From positions 1-64,000 of the forward strand of contig CAMKQH010000001.1 in NCBI GenBank assembly GCA_946414885.1: a DNA stretch of 64,000 nt, given 5' to 3'. Origin of the DNA: an uncultured Lachnospiraceae bacterium (GTDB taxonomy: Bacteria > Bacillota > Clostridia > Lachnospirales > Lachnospiraceae). A program made the translations under genes and the position numbers. This document shows positions 8,385 to 19,122 of this stretch, piece by piece. Each line of letters starts with the position of its first letter. The stretch's first letter is position 1. The notes below the pieces were generated by a model that saw only the letters and a program-made list of their open reading frames with translations, had not been told where the DNA came from and searched no databases.

Positions 8385-10187
8385 ATGAGTGAGGAGATTC
8401 GTTCTTTAGTTCAAGAAGTGACTTCTTCCGAAGTATTTGGAGTATGGTTTTTGATCGGTGCTGCATTGGTGTTCTGGATGCAGGCTGGATTTGCAATGGT
8501 GGAGGCCGGATTCGCAAGGGCAAAGAACTCCGGCAACATCTTAATGAAGAACCTGATGGATTTTTGTATTGGTACCTGTACCTTTATCCTGATCGGTTTT
8601 GGATTGTTTTTAGGCGAAGACCTGATGGGCATTATCGGAAAACCCGGATTTGACGTGTTTACCGATTTCGCTCACTTTGACTGGTCGAACTTCATTTTTA
8701 ACTTAGTGTTCTGTGCTACCACGGCAACGATCGTTTCCGGAGCCATGGCAGAGAGAACCAAGTTCTTAAGCTACTGCGTGTATTCTGCAATCATATCCGC
8801 GATTATTTACCCCATTGAGGCACACTGGACCTGGGGCGGCGGATTCCTTGCACAGATGGGATTCCATGATTTCGCAGGTTCCAACTGCATCCACATGGTT
8901 GGCGGTATCTGTGCTTTCATCGGAGCCATGATGGTTGGTCCCCGTATTGGTAAGTTTGTAAAGGACAAAGCAGGAAAGATCACGAAGGTCAATGCTTTCC
9001 CCGGACACAACCTTCCCATTGGATGCCTCGGCGTATTTATTCTGTGGCTTGGCTGGTATGGATTTAACGGCGCGGCAGCAGTAACCATCGATGAGCTCGG
9101 TGCCATTTTTGTAACGACCACCATCGCACCTGCGATCGCAACGGTTGTCTGCATGATCTTCACCTGGATCAAATATGGCAAGCCCGACGTGTCCATGTGT
9201 TTGAACGCATCTCTTGCAGGTCTTGTGGCAATCACCGCTCCTTGTGACGTATGTGATGCCTTTGGGGCCATCGTGATCGGCGCAGTTGCCGGACTTCTGG
9301 TATGCTTCGGTGTTTGGTTCCTGGATTACAAGCTTCGCGTGGATGACCCCGTTGGTGCAGTTGCCGTTCACATGATGAACGGTATCTGGGGCACGATCGC
9401 AGTTGGTCTGTTTGCAACGCCTTCCGCTCCTGCATTTGCAAGAGGACTTGGCGACGGCGTAAGCTTTGGCGCAAACCAGATCGCAGGTGCCGGCCTGTTC
9501 TACGGCGGCGGTTTCCGACAGTTGGGAATTCAGTTCTTAGGTTTGTTTGCAACGGCAGGTTGGACGGTAGTAGCCATCACCATTACCTTTGTTGTCATCA
9601 AGGCCATCTTTGGTCTGAGAGTTACTGAGGAAGAGGAGATCACCGGTCTGGATGCAACCGAGCATGGCTTGGCAAGCGCTTACTCCGGATTCGCCATCAT
9701 GGACGTTTCCAACACCATGACCATGGAGATCAACGAGAACACGAACCTCGGCAGCGACGTTTACGAAGAAGCCAGCGAGGCAAAGAAGAAAGCAGCAGTC
9801 AGCGTTACCAAGCTTCCTGAGGTTGTGGATACCGGAATCCACAAGGTTGTCATCATTGCGAAGATGACCCGTTACGAAGTATTAAAGAAGGCATTGAATG
9901 ACCTGGGCGTTACCGGCATGACCGTTGTCAACGTCATGGGTTGCGGCATCCAGAAGGGTGCAGGCGAGAAGTACCGTGGCGTCGAGATGGATGCAACGCT
10001 CCTTCCTAAGGTAAAGGTTGAAGTCGTAGTCAGCGAGATCCCCGTAGATAAGGTGATCGAGGCAGCAAAGAAGGCCCTTTATACCGGACACATCGGCGAT
10101 GGTAAGATCTTTGTATACGGCGTGGAGAACGTTATCAAGGTTCGTACCGGAGAAGAAGGATTTGCAGCGCTTCAAGACGTGGAATAA
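8385..10187 (+). CDS. amt: Ammonium channel fused to a C-terminal P-II domain
   Basis: Residues 1 to about 420 form an Amt/Rh channel with eleven predicted membrane helices; recognisable pieces are FWMQAGFAMVEAGFARAKN, the twin-His region HMVGGICAFIGA, and DDPVGAVAVHMMNGIWGT. From about residue 480 a complete P-II (GlnB/GlnK) domain follows: KVVIIAKMTRYEVLKKAL, the T-loop, and the C-terminal signature TGHIGDGKIFVYGVENVIKVRTGEE. P-II proteins normally plug Amt as separate trimers; here regulator and channel are one chain. The T-loop reads KYRGVEMDATLLPK, so the Tyr uridylylated in enteric GlnB (YRGAEY context) is Met here. Control is presumably by ATP/ADP and 2-oxoglutarate only. GGAGAGAAGATT precedes the ATG. 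Confidence 0.95.
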   Translation: MSEEIRSLVQEVTSSEVFGVWFLIGAALVFWMQAGFAMVEAGFARAKNSGNILMKNLMDFCIGTCTFILIGFGLFLGEDLMGIIGKPGFDVFTDFAHFDWSNFIFNLVFCATTATIVSGAMAERTKFLSYCVYSAIISAIIYPIEAHWTWGGGFLAQMGFHDFAGSNCIHMVGGICAFIGAMMVGPRIGKFVKDKAGKITKVNAFPGHNLPIGCLGVFILWLGWYGFNGAAAVTIDELGAIFVTTTIAPAIATVVCMIFTWIKYGKPDVSMCLNASLAGLVAITAPCDVCDAFGAIVIGAVAGLLVCFGVWFLDYKLRVDDPVGAVAVHMMNGIWGTIAVGLFATPSAPAFARGLGDGVSFGANQIAGAGLFYGGGFRQLGIQFLGLFATAGWTVVAITITFVVIKAIFGLRVTEEEEITGLDATEHGLASAYSGFAIMDVSNTMTMEINENTNLGSDVYEEASEAKKKAAVSVTKLPEVVDTGIHKVVIIAKMTRYEVLKKALNDLGVTGMTVVNVMGCGIQKGAGEKYRGVEMDATLLPKVKVEVVVSEIPVDKVIEAAKKALYTGHIGDGKIFVYGVENVIKVRTGEEGFAALQDVE

Positions 10188-10190
10188 AGC

Positions 10191-10335
10191 ATGAACCATG
10201 CGGATGAAATTACAAATGGGCCGGCGAATGCTTGCATTCGTTAGGCCATTTGTAATTCCATCCATATGGCGAAGCCATATACATGAGCAAAAGGAAAGCT
10301 GCGAAGCAGCGGTTTTGCGAATGGGTATGGTTCAT
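10191..10335. other. Cloverleaf-like structured element 1 (amt-asnB spacer)
   Basis: The closing stem is ATGAACCAT (10191-10199) with ATGGTTCAT (10327-10335). Inside are three arms. Arm 1: AATTACAAATGG / CCATTTGTAATT, tipped by CGAATGC-TT-GCATTCG. Arm 2: ATATGGC-GAA-GCCATAT. Arm 3: GCAAAA / TTTTGC, tipped by GCTGC-GAA-GCAGC. All stems are perfect or nearly so. A second element of the same architecture lies at 57531-57657. No known riboswitch or tRNA matches that I can recognise. Confidence 0.75.
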
Positions 10336-10361
10336 TTTATTATAGTGGAGGTTTCATAGAT

Positions 10362-11978
10362 ATGTGTTCGATTATGGGTTATTGTGGAAAAGGCGTCAGC
10401 CTTCAAAAGTTTAGGGAGGGCTTTCAGGAGACCATCTCCAGAGGCCCGGATGACAGCCGGATCGTGGATACGGGAGCCGGACTTTTAGGATTTCACAGAT
10501 TGGCGATCATGGGACTTACGCCGGAAGGCATGCAGCCCTTTTCGCTGGGAAAGAATTACGTCGTATGCAACGGCGAATTATATGGATTCGAAAAAGAGAG
10601 GGAAGCGCTGAGACAAAAGGGATATGAATTTGCCAGCGACAGTGATTGCGAGATCCTGCTTCCCCTGTATAAAGAATATGGAACGGACATGTTTGCAAAG
10701 CTGGATGCGGAATTTGCATGCGTGATCTATGACGGAGAGAACGGGCGGTATCTTGCCGCAAGAGATCCCATCGGGATCCGCCCTCTGTACTATGGCTATG
10801 ATGACAAGGGAACGATCGTGTTTGCCAGCGAAGCCAAGAACCTGGTGAAGCTTGTAAAGCGCGTTATGCCGTTCCCGCCCGGCTATTATTACGTGAGCAG
10901 CGACACTACTTACGATCCGGAGCATGAGGCAGAGAAATTCCATTGCTACAGAGACATAACGAAGGTAGATCAGGTTTGCAAGGATGACCTGGAGACGGTT
11001 TGCAAAAACATTCATGATAAATTGGTGGCCGGTGTTGAGAAGAGACTGATCGCGGATGCGAAGGTTGGATTCCTTCTTTCCGGAGGTCTGGATTCCTCTT
11101 TGGTATGTGCCATTGCGGCGAAGAAATCGGATAAGCCGATCAGAACCTTTGCCATCGGCATGAGCGAGGATGCCATCGATCTGAAATATGCAAAGCAGGT
11201 TGCAGATTACATTGGCAGTGATCACAAAGAAGTCTACATGACGCCCGAGGACGTAATCTCCAGTCTGGAGAAAGTGATCAAGCTTCTTGGCACGTTTGAC
11301 ATCACAACGATCCGTGCCAGCATGGGAATGTACCTGGTCTGCAAGGCAATTCACGAGCAGACGGACGTGCGCGTGCTGCTTACCGGCGAGATCTCGGATG
11401 AACTTTTTGGTTATAAATATACGGACTTTGCTCCTTCAGCGGAGGACTTCCAGGAGGAGGCAGTCAAGAGATTGCATGAGCTCCACATGTACGACGTGTT
11501 GCGTGCGGACCGCTGCATCTCCGTAAACTCCCTCGAAGCCCGCGTACCCTTTGGCGATCTTGATTTCGTGCAGTACGTGATGAGCATTGATCCTGCGAAG
11601 AAGATCAACACCTATGGCAAGGGAAAGTATTTGCTCCGTCATGCATTTGAGGAGGGCGATTACCTGCCTTATGAGATCCTGTGGCGTGAGAAGGCAGCGT
11701 TCTCTGATGCGGTTGGACATTCCATGGTGGATTACCTGAAGGAATATGCGGAGAAGAAATATACCCAGGAAGAGTTTGAGAAGGGTTGCCTTAAATATGA
11801 TCACGCGAGACCCTTCACCAAAGAATCTCTGCTGTATCGTGACATTTTCGAGAAGTACTATCCCGGCCAGGCAGAGATGATCGTCGACTTCTGGATGCCC
11901 AATAAGAGTTGGGAAGGCTGTAACGTGAATGATCCTTCCGCCAGAGTTCTTTCGAACTACGGTGATAGCGGTAAGTAA
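10362..11978 (+). CDS. asnB: Asparagine synthetase (glutamine-hydrolysing)
   Basis: Converts aspartate, glutamine and ATP to asparagine. The chain begins MCSIMGYCGKG, so Cys2 becomes the N-terminal glutaminase nucleophile; this fixes the start, supported by GTGGAGG upstream. The class II amidotransferase domain covers residues 1 to about 200 (SRGPDDS, FHRLAIMG, NGELYGF, RDPIGIRPLYYG). The synthetase domain contains the ATP-binding loop LLSGGLDSSLV and later TGEISDELFGYKY. Length 538 fits bacterial AsnB. It sits in the nitrogen block between the ammonium channel and CTP synthase. Confidence 0.95.
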   Translation: MCSIMGYCGKGVSLQKFREGFQETISRGPDDSRIVDTGAGLLGFHRLAIMGLTPEGMQPFSLGKNYVVCNGELYGFEKEREALRQKGYEFASDSDCEILLPLYKEYGTDMFAKLDAEFACVIYDGENGRYLAARDPIGIRPLYYGYDDKGTIVFASEAKNLVKLVKRVMPFPPGYYYVSSDTTYDPEHEAEKFHCYRDITKVDQVCKDDLETVCKNIHDKLVAGVEKRLIADAKVGFLLSGGLDSSLVCAIAAKKSDKPIRTFAIGMSEDAIDLKYAKQVADYIGSDHKEVYMTPEDVISSLEKVIKLLGTFDITTIRASMGMYLVCKAIHEQTDVRVLLTGEISDELFGYKYTDFAPSAEDFQEEAVKRLHELHMYDVLRADRCISVNSLEARVPFGDLDFVQYVMSIDPAKKINTYGKGKYLLRHAFEEGDYLPYEILWREKAAFSDAVGHSMVDYLKEYAEKKYTQEEFEKGCLKYDHARPFTKESLLYRDIFEKYYPGQAEMIVDFWMPNKSWEGCNVNDPSARVLSNYGDSGK

Positions 11979-11997
11979 TGGCATATGATATCGTTAA

Positions 11998-12033
11998 CCT
12001 CGAGGGGGGAGCCGTGCCCCCTCCTCGGATTTT
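11998..12033 (+). terminator. GC-rich hairpin between asnB and pyrG
   Basis: GAGGGGG pairs with CCCCCTC around GAGCCGTG, followed by CTCGGATTTT. The U-tract is short, so it may terminate only partly and let some transcription continue into pyrG. Confidence 0.5.
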
Positions 12034-12043
12034 AAAAAGTTGA

Positions 12044-15165
<3,122 letters not shown>

Positions 15166-15176
15166 CAAGCCGTGGT

Positions 15177-15224
15177 TTAGGTCATGGGAACGTGTCATGA
15201 GACATGCTCCCGTGACCTAATTTT
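15177..15224 (+). terminator. GGTCA-family hairpin repeat acting as purF terminator
   Basis: TTAGGTCA...GGGAACGTGTC pairs with GACATGCTCCCGTGACCTAA around ATGA, followed by TTTT. It shares its outer stem and the ACGTGTC core with copies at 21055 and 44254. Confidence 0.8.
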
Positions 15225-15312
15225 ATGGCGAAAATAGTTGAAGTCCCCCTTTGTTCATCATATAATGAAAAATGGGTGCGAATTTAGGGCGAATGGACTT
15301 GGGTAGAAAGTA

Positions 15313-16200
15313 ATGAAACAATATAATTCGAGGATCAAGGGAATATTGTGCATCTTGGCGGCGGCGTTCGGGTTTTCGCTGATGACGTTTTTTGTCAGGC
15401 TTTCCGGCGACATGCCGACCATGCAAAAGGCCTTTTTCCGGAATGCGTTTGCGGCGGTGATCACCGTCATCTTGCTGCTTAGGAGCGAAGAAAAATTTCA
15501 CGTAAAAAAGGGCAGTTGGGGAGACATAGCGCTCCGTTGCCTGTTCGGCACCAGTGGCCTGATCTGTAACTTTTATGCGATCGACAGACTTGGGATCGCA
15601 GATGCCAACATGCTGAACAAACTGTCCCCATTCTTTGCCATCTTGATCTCCATTCCCGTTTTGAAAGAAAAACCAAAGCTGATGGACGTGGCGGCAACGG
15701 TGATCGCGTTTATCGGTGCGCTGTTTATTATCCGGCCAGGCGGTGACGTGTCCGTCGTGCCGGCACTGATCGGCTTATATGGCGGATTTGGCGCGGGCAC
15801 GGCCTACGTGTTTGTAAGGCGGCTTGGCGGCAAGGGAGAACGCACTTCCATCATCGTACTGTGCTTTTCCCTGTTCTCCTGTCTGGTCACGGCGCCGTTT
15901 TTGCTCTTTGATTATCATCCCATGACGGGAAGACAGTGGCTCTGCCTGATCATGGCAGGCGTGGCGGCATCCCTTGGGCAGTTTGGCATTACGTCGGCCT
16001 ATAAATTTGCGCCGGCAAAGGAGATTTCCGTATTTGATTACACACAGGTTATTTTCGCGGCGATCCTGGGCATGCTATTCTTGAATGAAACGCCCAACGC
16101 ATGGAGCATTGTTGGTTACGTGATCATTATTGGCACGGCATTCATCCGCTGGCATTACGCATTAAAAAAATCGCATCTGGAGGCGGAAACCGGAAAATAA
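15313..16200 (+). CDS. EamA/DMT-family membrane transporter
   Basis: Inner-membrane protein of 295 residues with about ten hydrophobic segments arranged as two EamA repeats; the first begins ILCILAAAFGFSLMTFFVRL and the second near SIIVLCFSLFSCLVTAPFLL. The glycine-rich ends (IVGYVIIIGTAFI) are typical. Such proteins usually export amino acids or other small metabolites; the substrate cannot be read here. The upstream ribosome site is weak (AGAAAG). Confidence 0.85.
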   Translation: MKQYNSRIKGILCILAAAFGFSLMTFFVRLSGDMPTMQKAFFRNAFAAVITVILLLRSEEKFHVKKGSWGDIALRCLFGTSGLICNFYAIDRLGIADANMLNKLSPFFAILISIPVLKEKPKLMDVAATVIAFIGALFIIRPGGDVSVVPALIGLYGGFGAGTAYVFVRRLGGKGERTSIIVLCFSLFSCLVTAPFLLFDYHPMTGRQWLCLIMAGVAASLGQFGITSAYKFAPAKEISVFDYTQVIFAAILGMLFLNETPNAWSIVGYVIIIGTAFIRWHYALKKSHLEAETGK

Positions 16201-16234
16201 AGTTTACGCGAGACCAACGCAGGAGGAAAAGAAT

Positions 16235-16708
16235 TTGACGTACGTAAGAAGGGCAGAAGAGAAAGACATTCCAAGAGTATTGGAGCTCCTGGTGCAGGTG
16301 GACATGGTGCATCATAACGGCCGCCCGGATCTTTTTAAGGGGCCGGCGACGAAATATAATGCGGAGGAGCTGAAAGAGATCTTCGCAAATGATGAGACGC
16401 CGGTGTTTGTCTGCGAAAATGAGCAGGGTATCGTCCTAGGGCATGCGTTCACAATTTATAAGCAGATATTGAATGACAGCGTACTTACTGACGTAAGAAC
16501 GCTGTACGTTGATGACATATGCGTCGACGAGAAGGCGCGCGGTCAAGGCGTAGGAAAGGCATTATACGAACACGTGGTGGAATTTGCGAAGGCACAGGGC
16601 TTTTACAACGTGACTTTGAACGTCTGGACCTGCAATCCTTCTGCCATGAAATTCTATGAGGCGATGGGACTGAAACCCCAAAAGATTGGCATGGAACTGA
16701 TCCTGTAA
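16235..16708 (+). CDS. GNAT-family N-acetyltransferase
   Basis: Acetyl-CoA dependent transferase of 157 residues. The acetyl-CoA loop is DEKARGQGVGKALYEHV (R/Q-x-x-G-x-G/A motif), followed by the FYNVTLNVWTCNPSAMKFYEAMGL segment typical of the family's final strands. It starts with TTG at 16235, seven bases after AGGAGGAAAAGAA. The substrate is unknown. Confidence 0.88.
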   Translation: MTYVRRAEEKDIPRVLELLVQVDMVHHNGRPDLFKGPATKYNAEELKEIFANDETPVFVCENEQGIVLGHAFTIYKQILNDSVLTDVRTLYVDDICVDEKARGQGVGKALYEHVVEFAKAQGFYNVTLNVWTCNPSAMKFYEAMGLKPQKIGMELIL

Positions 16709-16748
16709 CGCGCGTGCACGGATGCCTGGCGGAAGGATGGGGGAACTC

Positions 16749-17927
16749 ATGAAAAAAAGGATTTATGCAGGGCTTACAATCTGTCTGCTGCTTTTGCTTA
16801 CGGGATGTGAAGCCAAGGAAAAACAGCCTGATAATTTGGACAATACGGATGCGACGGCTCCCTTTGAGGCCGTTACCATCACTCCGGAACCGGATGAACG
16901 GCGCCTGGAAACGGTTTGGCTATGCGCTGAAACGCTGGACTTTGCCATGCAGATTCCTAAGGAATTGGGGGCGGAGCCTAAGAAGGAAGGGGAGCTCAAT
17001 TACGTGTTTGAAGGAAACAGTGATTCCCTTTCGGTGTCATTGCAAAGATGGGATCAGGTTAGCAAGCCGGATACAAAGGCTCTTGCGGAACTGATCACGC
17101 GAAATAACGGTCAGAAGACGGAAATCGTAAGTCGCGGGGGACGCGAACTCGTGAAGGTGGATTGGCCCCACGGCGAAGTCAATTATTATCTGCTTTCGGA
17201 GGACGGAGACGCTTACGTCTTGTGGATCACGCCTTATGTGATGCGAGATCCCGACGTATATTGGAAGGTGAAGCAGATGGAAGAAAGCATCTGCAGTATT
17301 CAGAACGTGCCAAAGGGAGAGGAGAGCGTGCGGGCGGAAGGCACGTCTTCGAAAGAACTGGATTATTGCGTACTGATCGATAGGAAGCATGCCCTGCCGG
17401 AAGGTTGGGAGGAGAACCTGGATCTGGTTTCCATGGTCAATTCCGTCGGAGATACGGTTCGGGCCGAACGTACGGCATACAAGGCATATTTAGAACTGAA
17501 AGCTGACCTTTTGGAAAACGAAGGGATCGACGTGGACTTGGATTCCGCTTACAGGAGCGTAGCCTACCAACAGGAGATCATGGACCGCTTTACGGAAAAG
17601 TATGGCGCGGCATATGCGAAGAGAACCGTGGCGACGCCGGGGTATTCCGAGCATCATACGGGACTTGCGCTCGATCTGTATTTTCGGTTGGACGGCGTGG
17701 AGGTGTATGAGAACGAGGATTTGGTAAAGTATCCAGAGGTGTGGAAAAAGATTCACGCCAGACTTGCGGATCACGGGTTTATCCTCCGATATCCCGGAAG
17801 AACGGACGGAACCGTGGATTATACTTATGAACCGTGGCATATTCGCTACGTTGGCAGCGTAGAAGCGGCAAAAGAGATTATGGCAATGCCGGCCTTTTCT
17901 TTTGAAGACTGGCTGGCAGCGCGTTAG
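16749..17927 (+). CDS. VanY-like D-alanyl-D-alanine carboxypeptidase lipoprotein
   Basis: Exported, membrane-anchored peptidase. The N-terminus MKKRIYAGLTICLLLLLTGC is a lipoprotein signal with lipobox Cys20. A variable region (about 20-200) follows, then a VanY (M15B) domain: DSAYRSVAYQQEIMDRF, the zinc motif SEHHTGLALDLYF (His and Asp ligands) and EPWHIRYVG with catalytic Glu and third zinc His. It likely trims the terminal D-Ala from peptidoglycan stem peptides. I start at ATG 16749 because it gives a proper signal peptide, after GGAAGGATGGGGG. Confidence 0.9.
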   Translation: MKKRIYAGLTICLLLLLTGCEAKEKQPDNLDNTDATAPFEAVTITPEPDERRLETVWLCAETLDFAMQIPKELGAEPKKEGELNYVFEGNSDSLSVSLQRWDQVSKPDTKALAELITRNNGQKTEIVSRGGRELVKVDWPHGEVNYYLLSEDGDAYVLWITPYVMRDPDVYWKVKQMEESICSIQNVPKGEESVRAEGTSSKELDYCVLIDRKHALPEGWEENLDLVSMVNSVGDTVRAERTAYKAYLELKADLLENEGIDVDLDSAYRSVAYQQEIMDRFTEKYGAAYAKRTVATPGYSEHHTGLALDLYFRLDGVEVYENEDLVKYPEVWKKIHARLADHGFILRYPGRTDGTVDYTYEPWHIRYVGSVEAAKEIMAMPAFSFEDWLAAR

Positions 17928-17949
17928 AAGACTTTAATGAGGGAAGCTT

Positions 17950-19041
17950 ATGTGGATGATGGTCATGAGCGCATTTGCGCTGGGTTTTCTTGTCGGGATT
18001 GCCTACCTTACGGTAGCCGTGGCGAGATTTGGTTTGATTAAAAGGATGGCAGGCAAGAGGAAATTCCTAGGTTACGTCATTTCCTTCCTGATTCTGGCCG
18101 CACTGACGGTTTTGGCAGGCTTTGTTTTTTCTGCGATCAATGCCGTGATTATAGGGCTCCATTTTGTCTTTTTCTTCCTGCTGTTTGACGTTCTGGGAAA
18201 GATCTTTGGGAAGCGCATTCCAAAAACGAAGGTTTACTGGCAGGGATGGCTGGCGGTTCTTACTTCGGTAATCTATCTTGTCGCTGGATATTTTTTATGC
18301 AATCACGTATGGCAGAAGGATTACGTGCTTCAGACAAAGAAGCAGGTTGGCGTGATCAGGATCGCAATGATTGCAGACATTCATTTGGGGACGACGTTTG
18401 ACGCGGAAGGTTTTGAGAAGCACTTACGGACGATTCAGGGACTAGATCCTGACCTTCTTTTGATCGCGGGAGATTTTGTCGATGATTCGACGAAGAGGGA
18501 TGATTTTGAAAAGGCCTGTGAGGCACTTGGGAGGATGAACCTTCGGCATGGTATATGGTATGCCTATGGAAATCATGATCCGGGATATTACGGAGGACGT
18601 GATTTTAACAAGAAAGACATACGGCAAATTCTTGAAAAAAATGGAGTTCGCGTTTTGGAGGACGAGTATGTCCTCGTGGATGACAGATATTACGTCGCAG
18701 GGCGGCGCGACTGCTATGACTCCCAGCGGAAGGACATAAACGAGTTTTTGTCCGGCATTGACGAGAGCAAGTACGTCATTGTCATCAACCACGAACCGAA
18801 TGATTACGAGAGAGAGGTAACGTCGGCGGCTGATCTTGTGGTTTCCGGGCATACGCACGGCGGACAGCTGGTGCCGTGGACAATCTTGAGCAGGATTGTA
18901 CGCGTGGATGATCTTGTTTACGGTCACGTTAGACGGGGCAACGTGGATTTTATCGTGACCTCCGGCATTTCAGACTGGGAGATTCCTTTTAAGACAGGCA
19001 CGTGGTCGGAGTACGTGATCATCACCGTGGAAGGAAACTAA
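17950..19041 (+). CDS. Membrane-anchored metallophosphoesterase (YkuE-like)
   Basis: Three or four N-terminal hydrophobic helices (residues 1-125) precede a calcineurin-like phosphoesterase domain. The metal and catalytic motifs appear in order: IADIHLGTTF, AGDFVDD, YGNHDPG, INHEPND and SGHTHGGQ. Relatives such as Bacillus YkuE act outside the membrane on lipid or envelope substrates; the substrate here is unknown. GAGGGAAGCTT precedes the ATG, 22 bases after the VanY-like gene, so the two are probably co-transcribed. Confidence 0.9.
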   Translation: MWMMVMSAFALGFLVGIAYLTVAVARFGLIKRMAGKRKFLGYVISFLILAALTVLAGFVFSAINAVIIGLHFVFFFLLFDVLGKIFGKRIPKTKVYWQGWLAVLTSVIYLVAGYFLCNHVWQKDYVLQTKKQVGVIRIAMIADIHLGTTFDAEGFEKHLRTIQGLDPDLLLIAGDFVDDSTKRDDFEKACEALGRMNLRHGIWYAYGNHDPGYYGGRDFNKKDIRQILEKNGVRVLEDEYVLVDDRYYVAGRRDCYDSQRKDINEFLSGIDESKYVIVINHEPNDYEREVTSAADLVVSGHTHGGQLVPWTILSRIVRVDDLVYGHVRRGNVDFIVTSGISDWEIPFKTGTWSEYVIITVEGN

Positions 19042-19044
19042 TAC

Positions 19045-19073
19045 TATACAAACAAGCGGAAAAATGCTATAAT
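19045..19073 (+). promoter_or_regulatory. Promoter of the EAL gene
   Basis: TATACA (19045-19050, weak -35), 17-base spacer, TATAAT (19068-19073). Confidence 0.5.
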
Positions 19074-19122
19074 TCATTGTTGCAGACAGTAAAATAAAAG
19101 AGTTGAGAGAAGCGAAAGAGCT

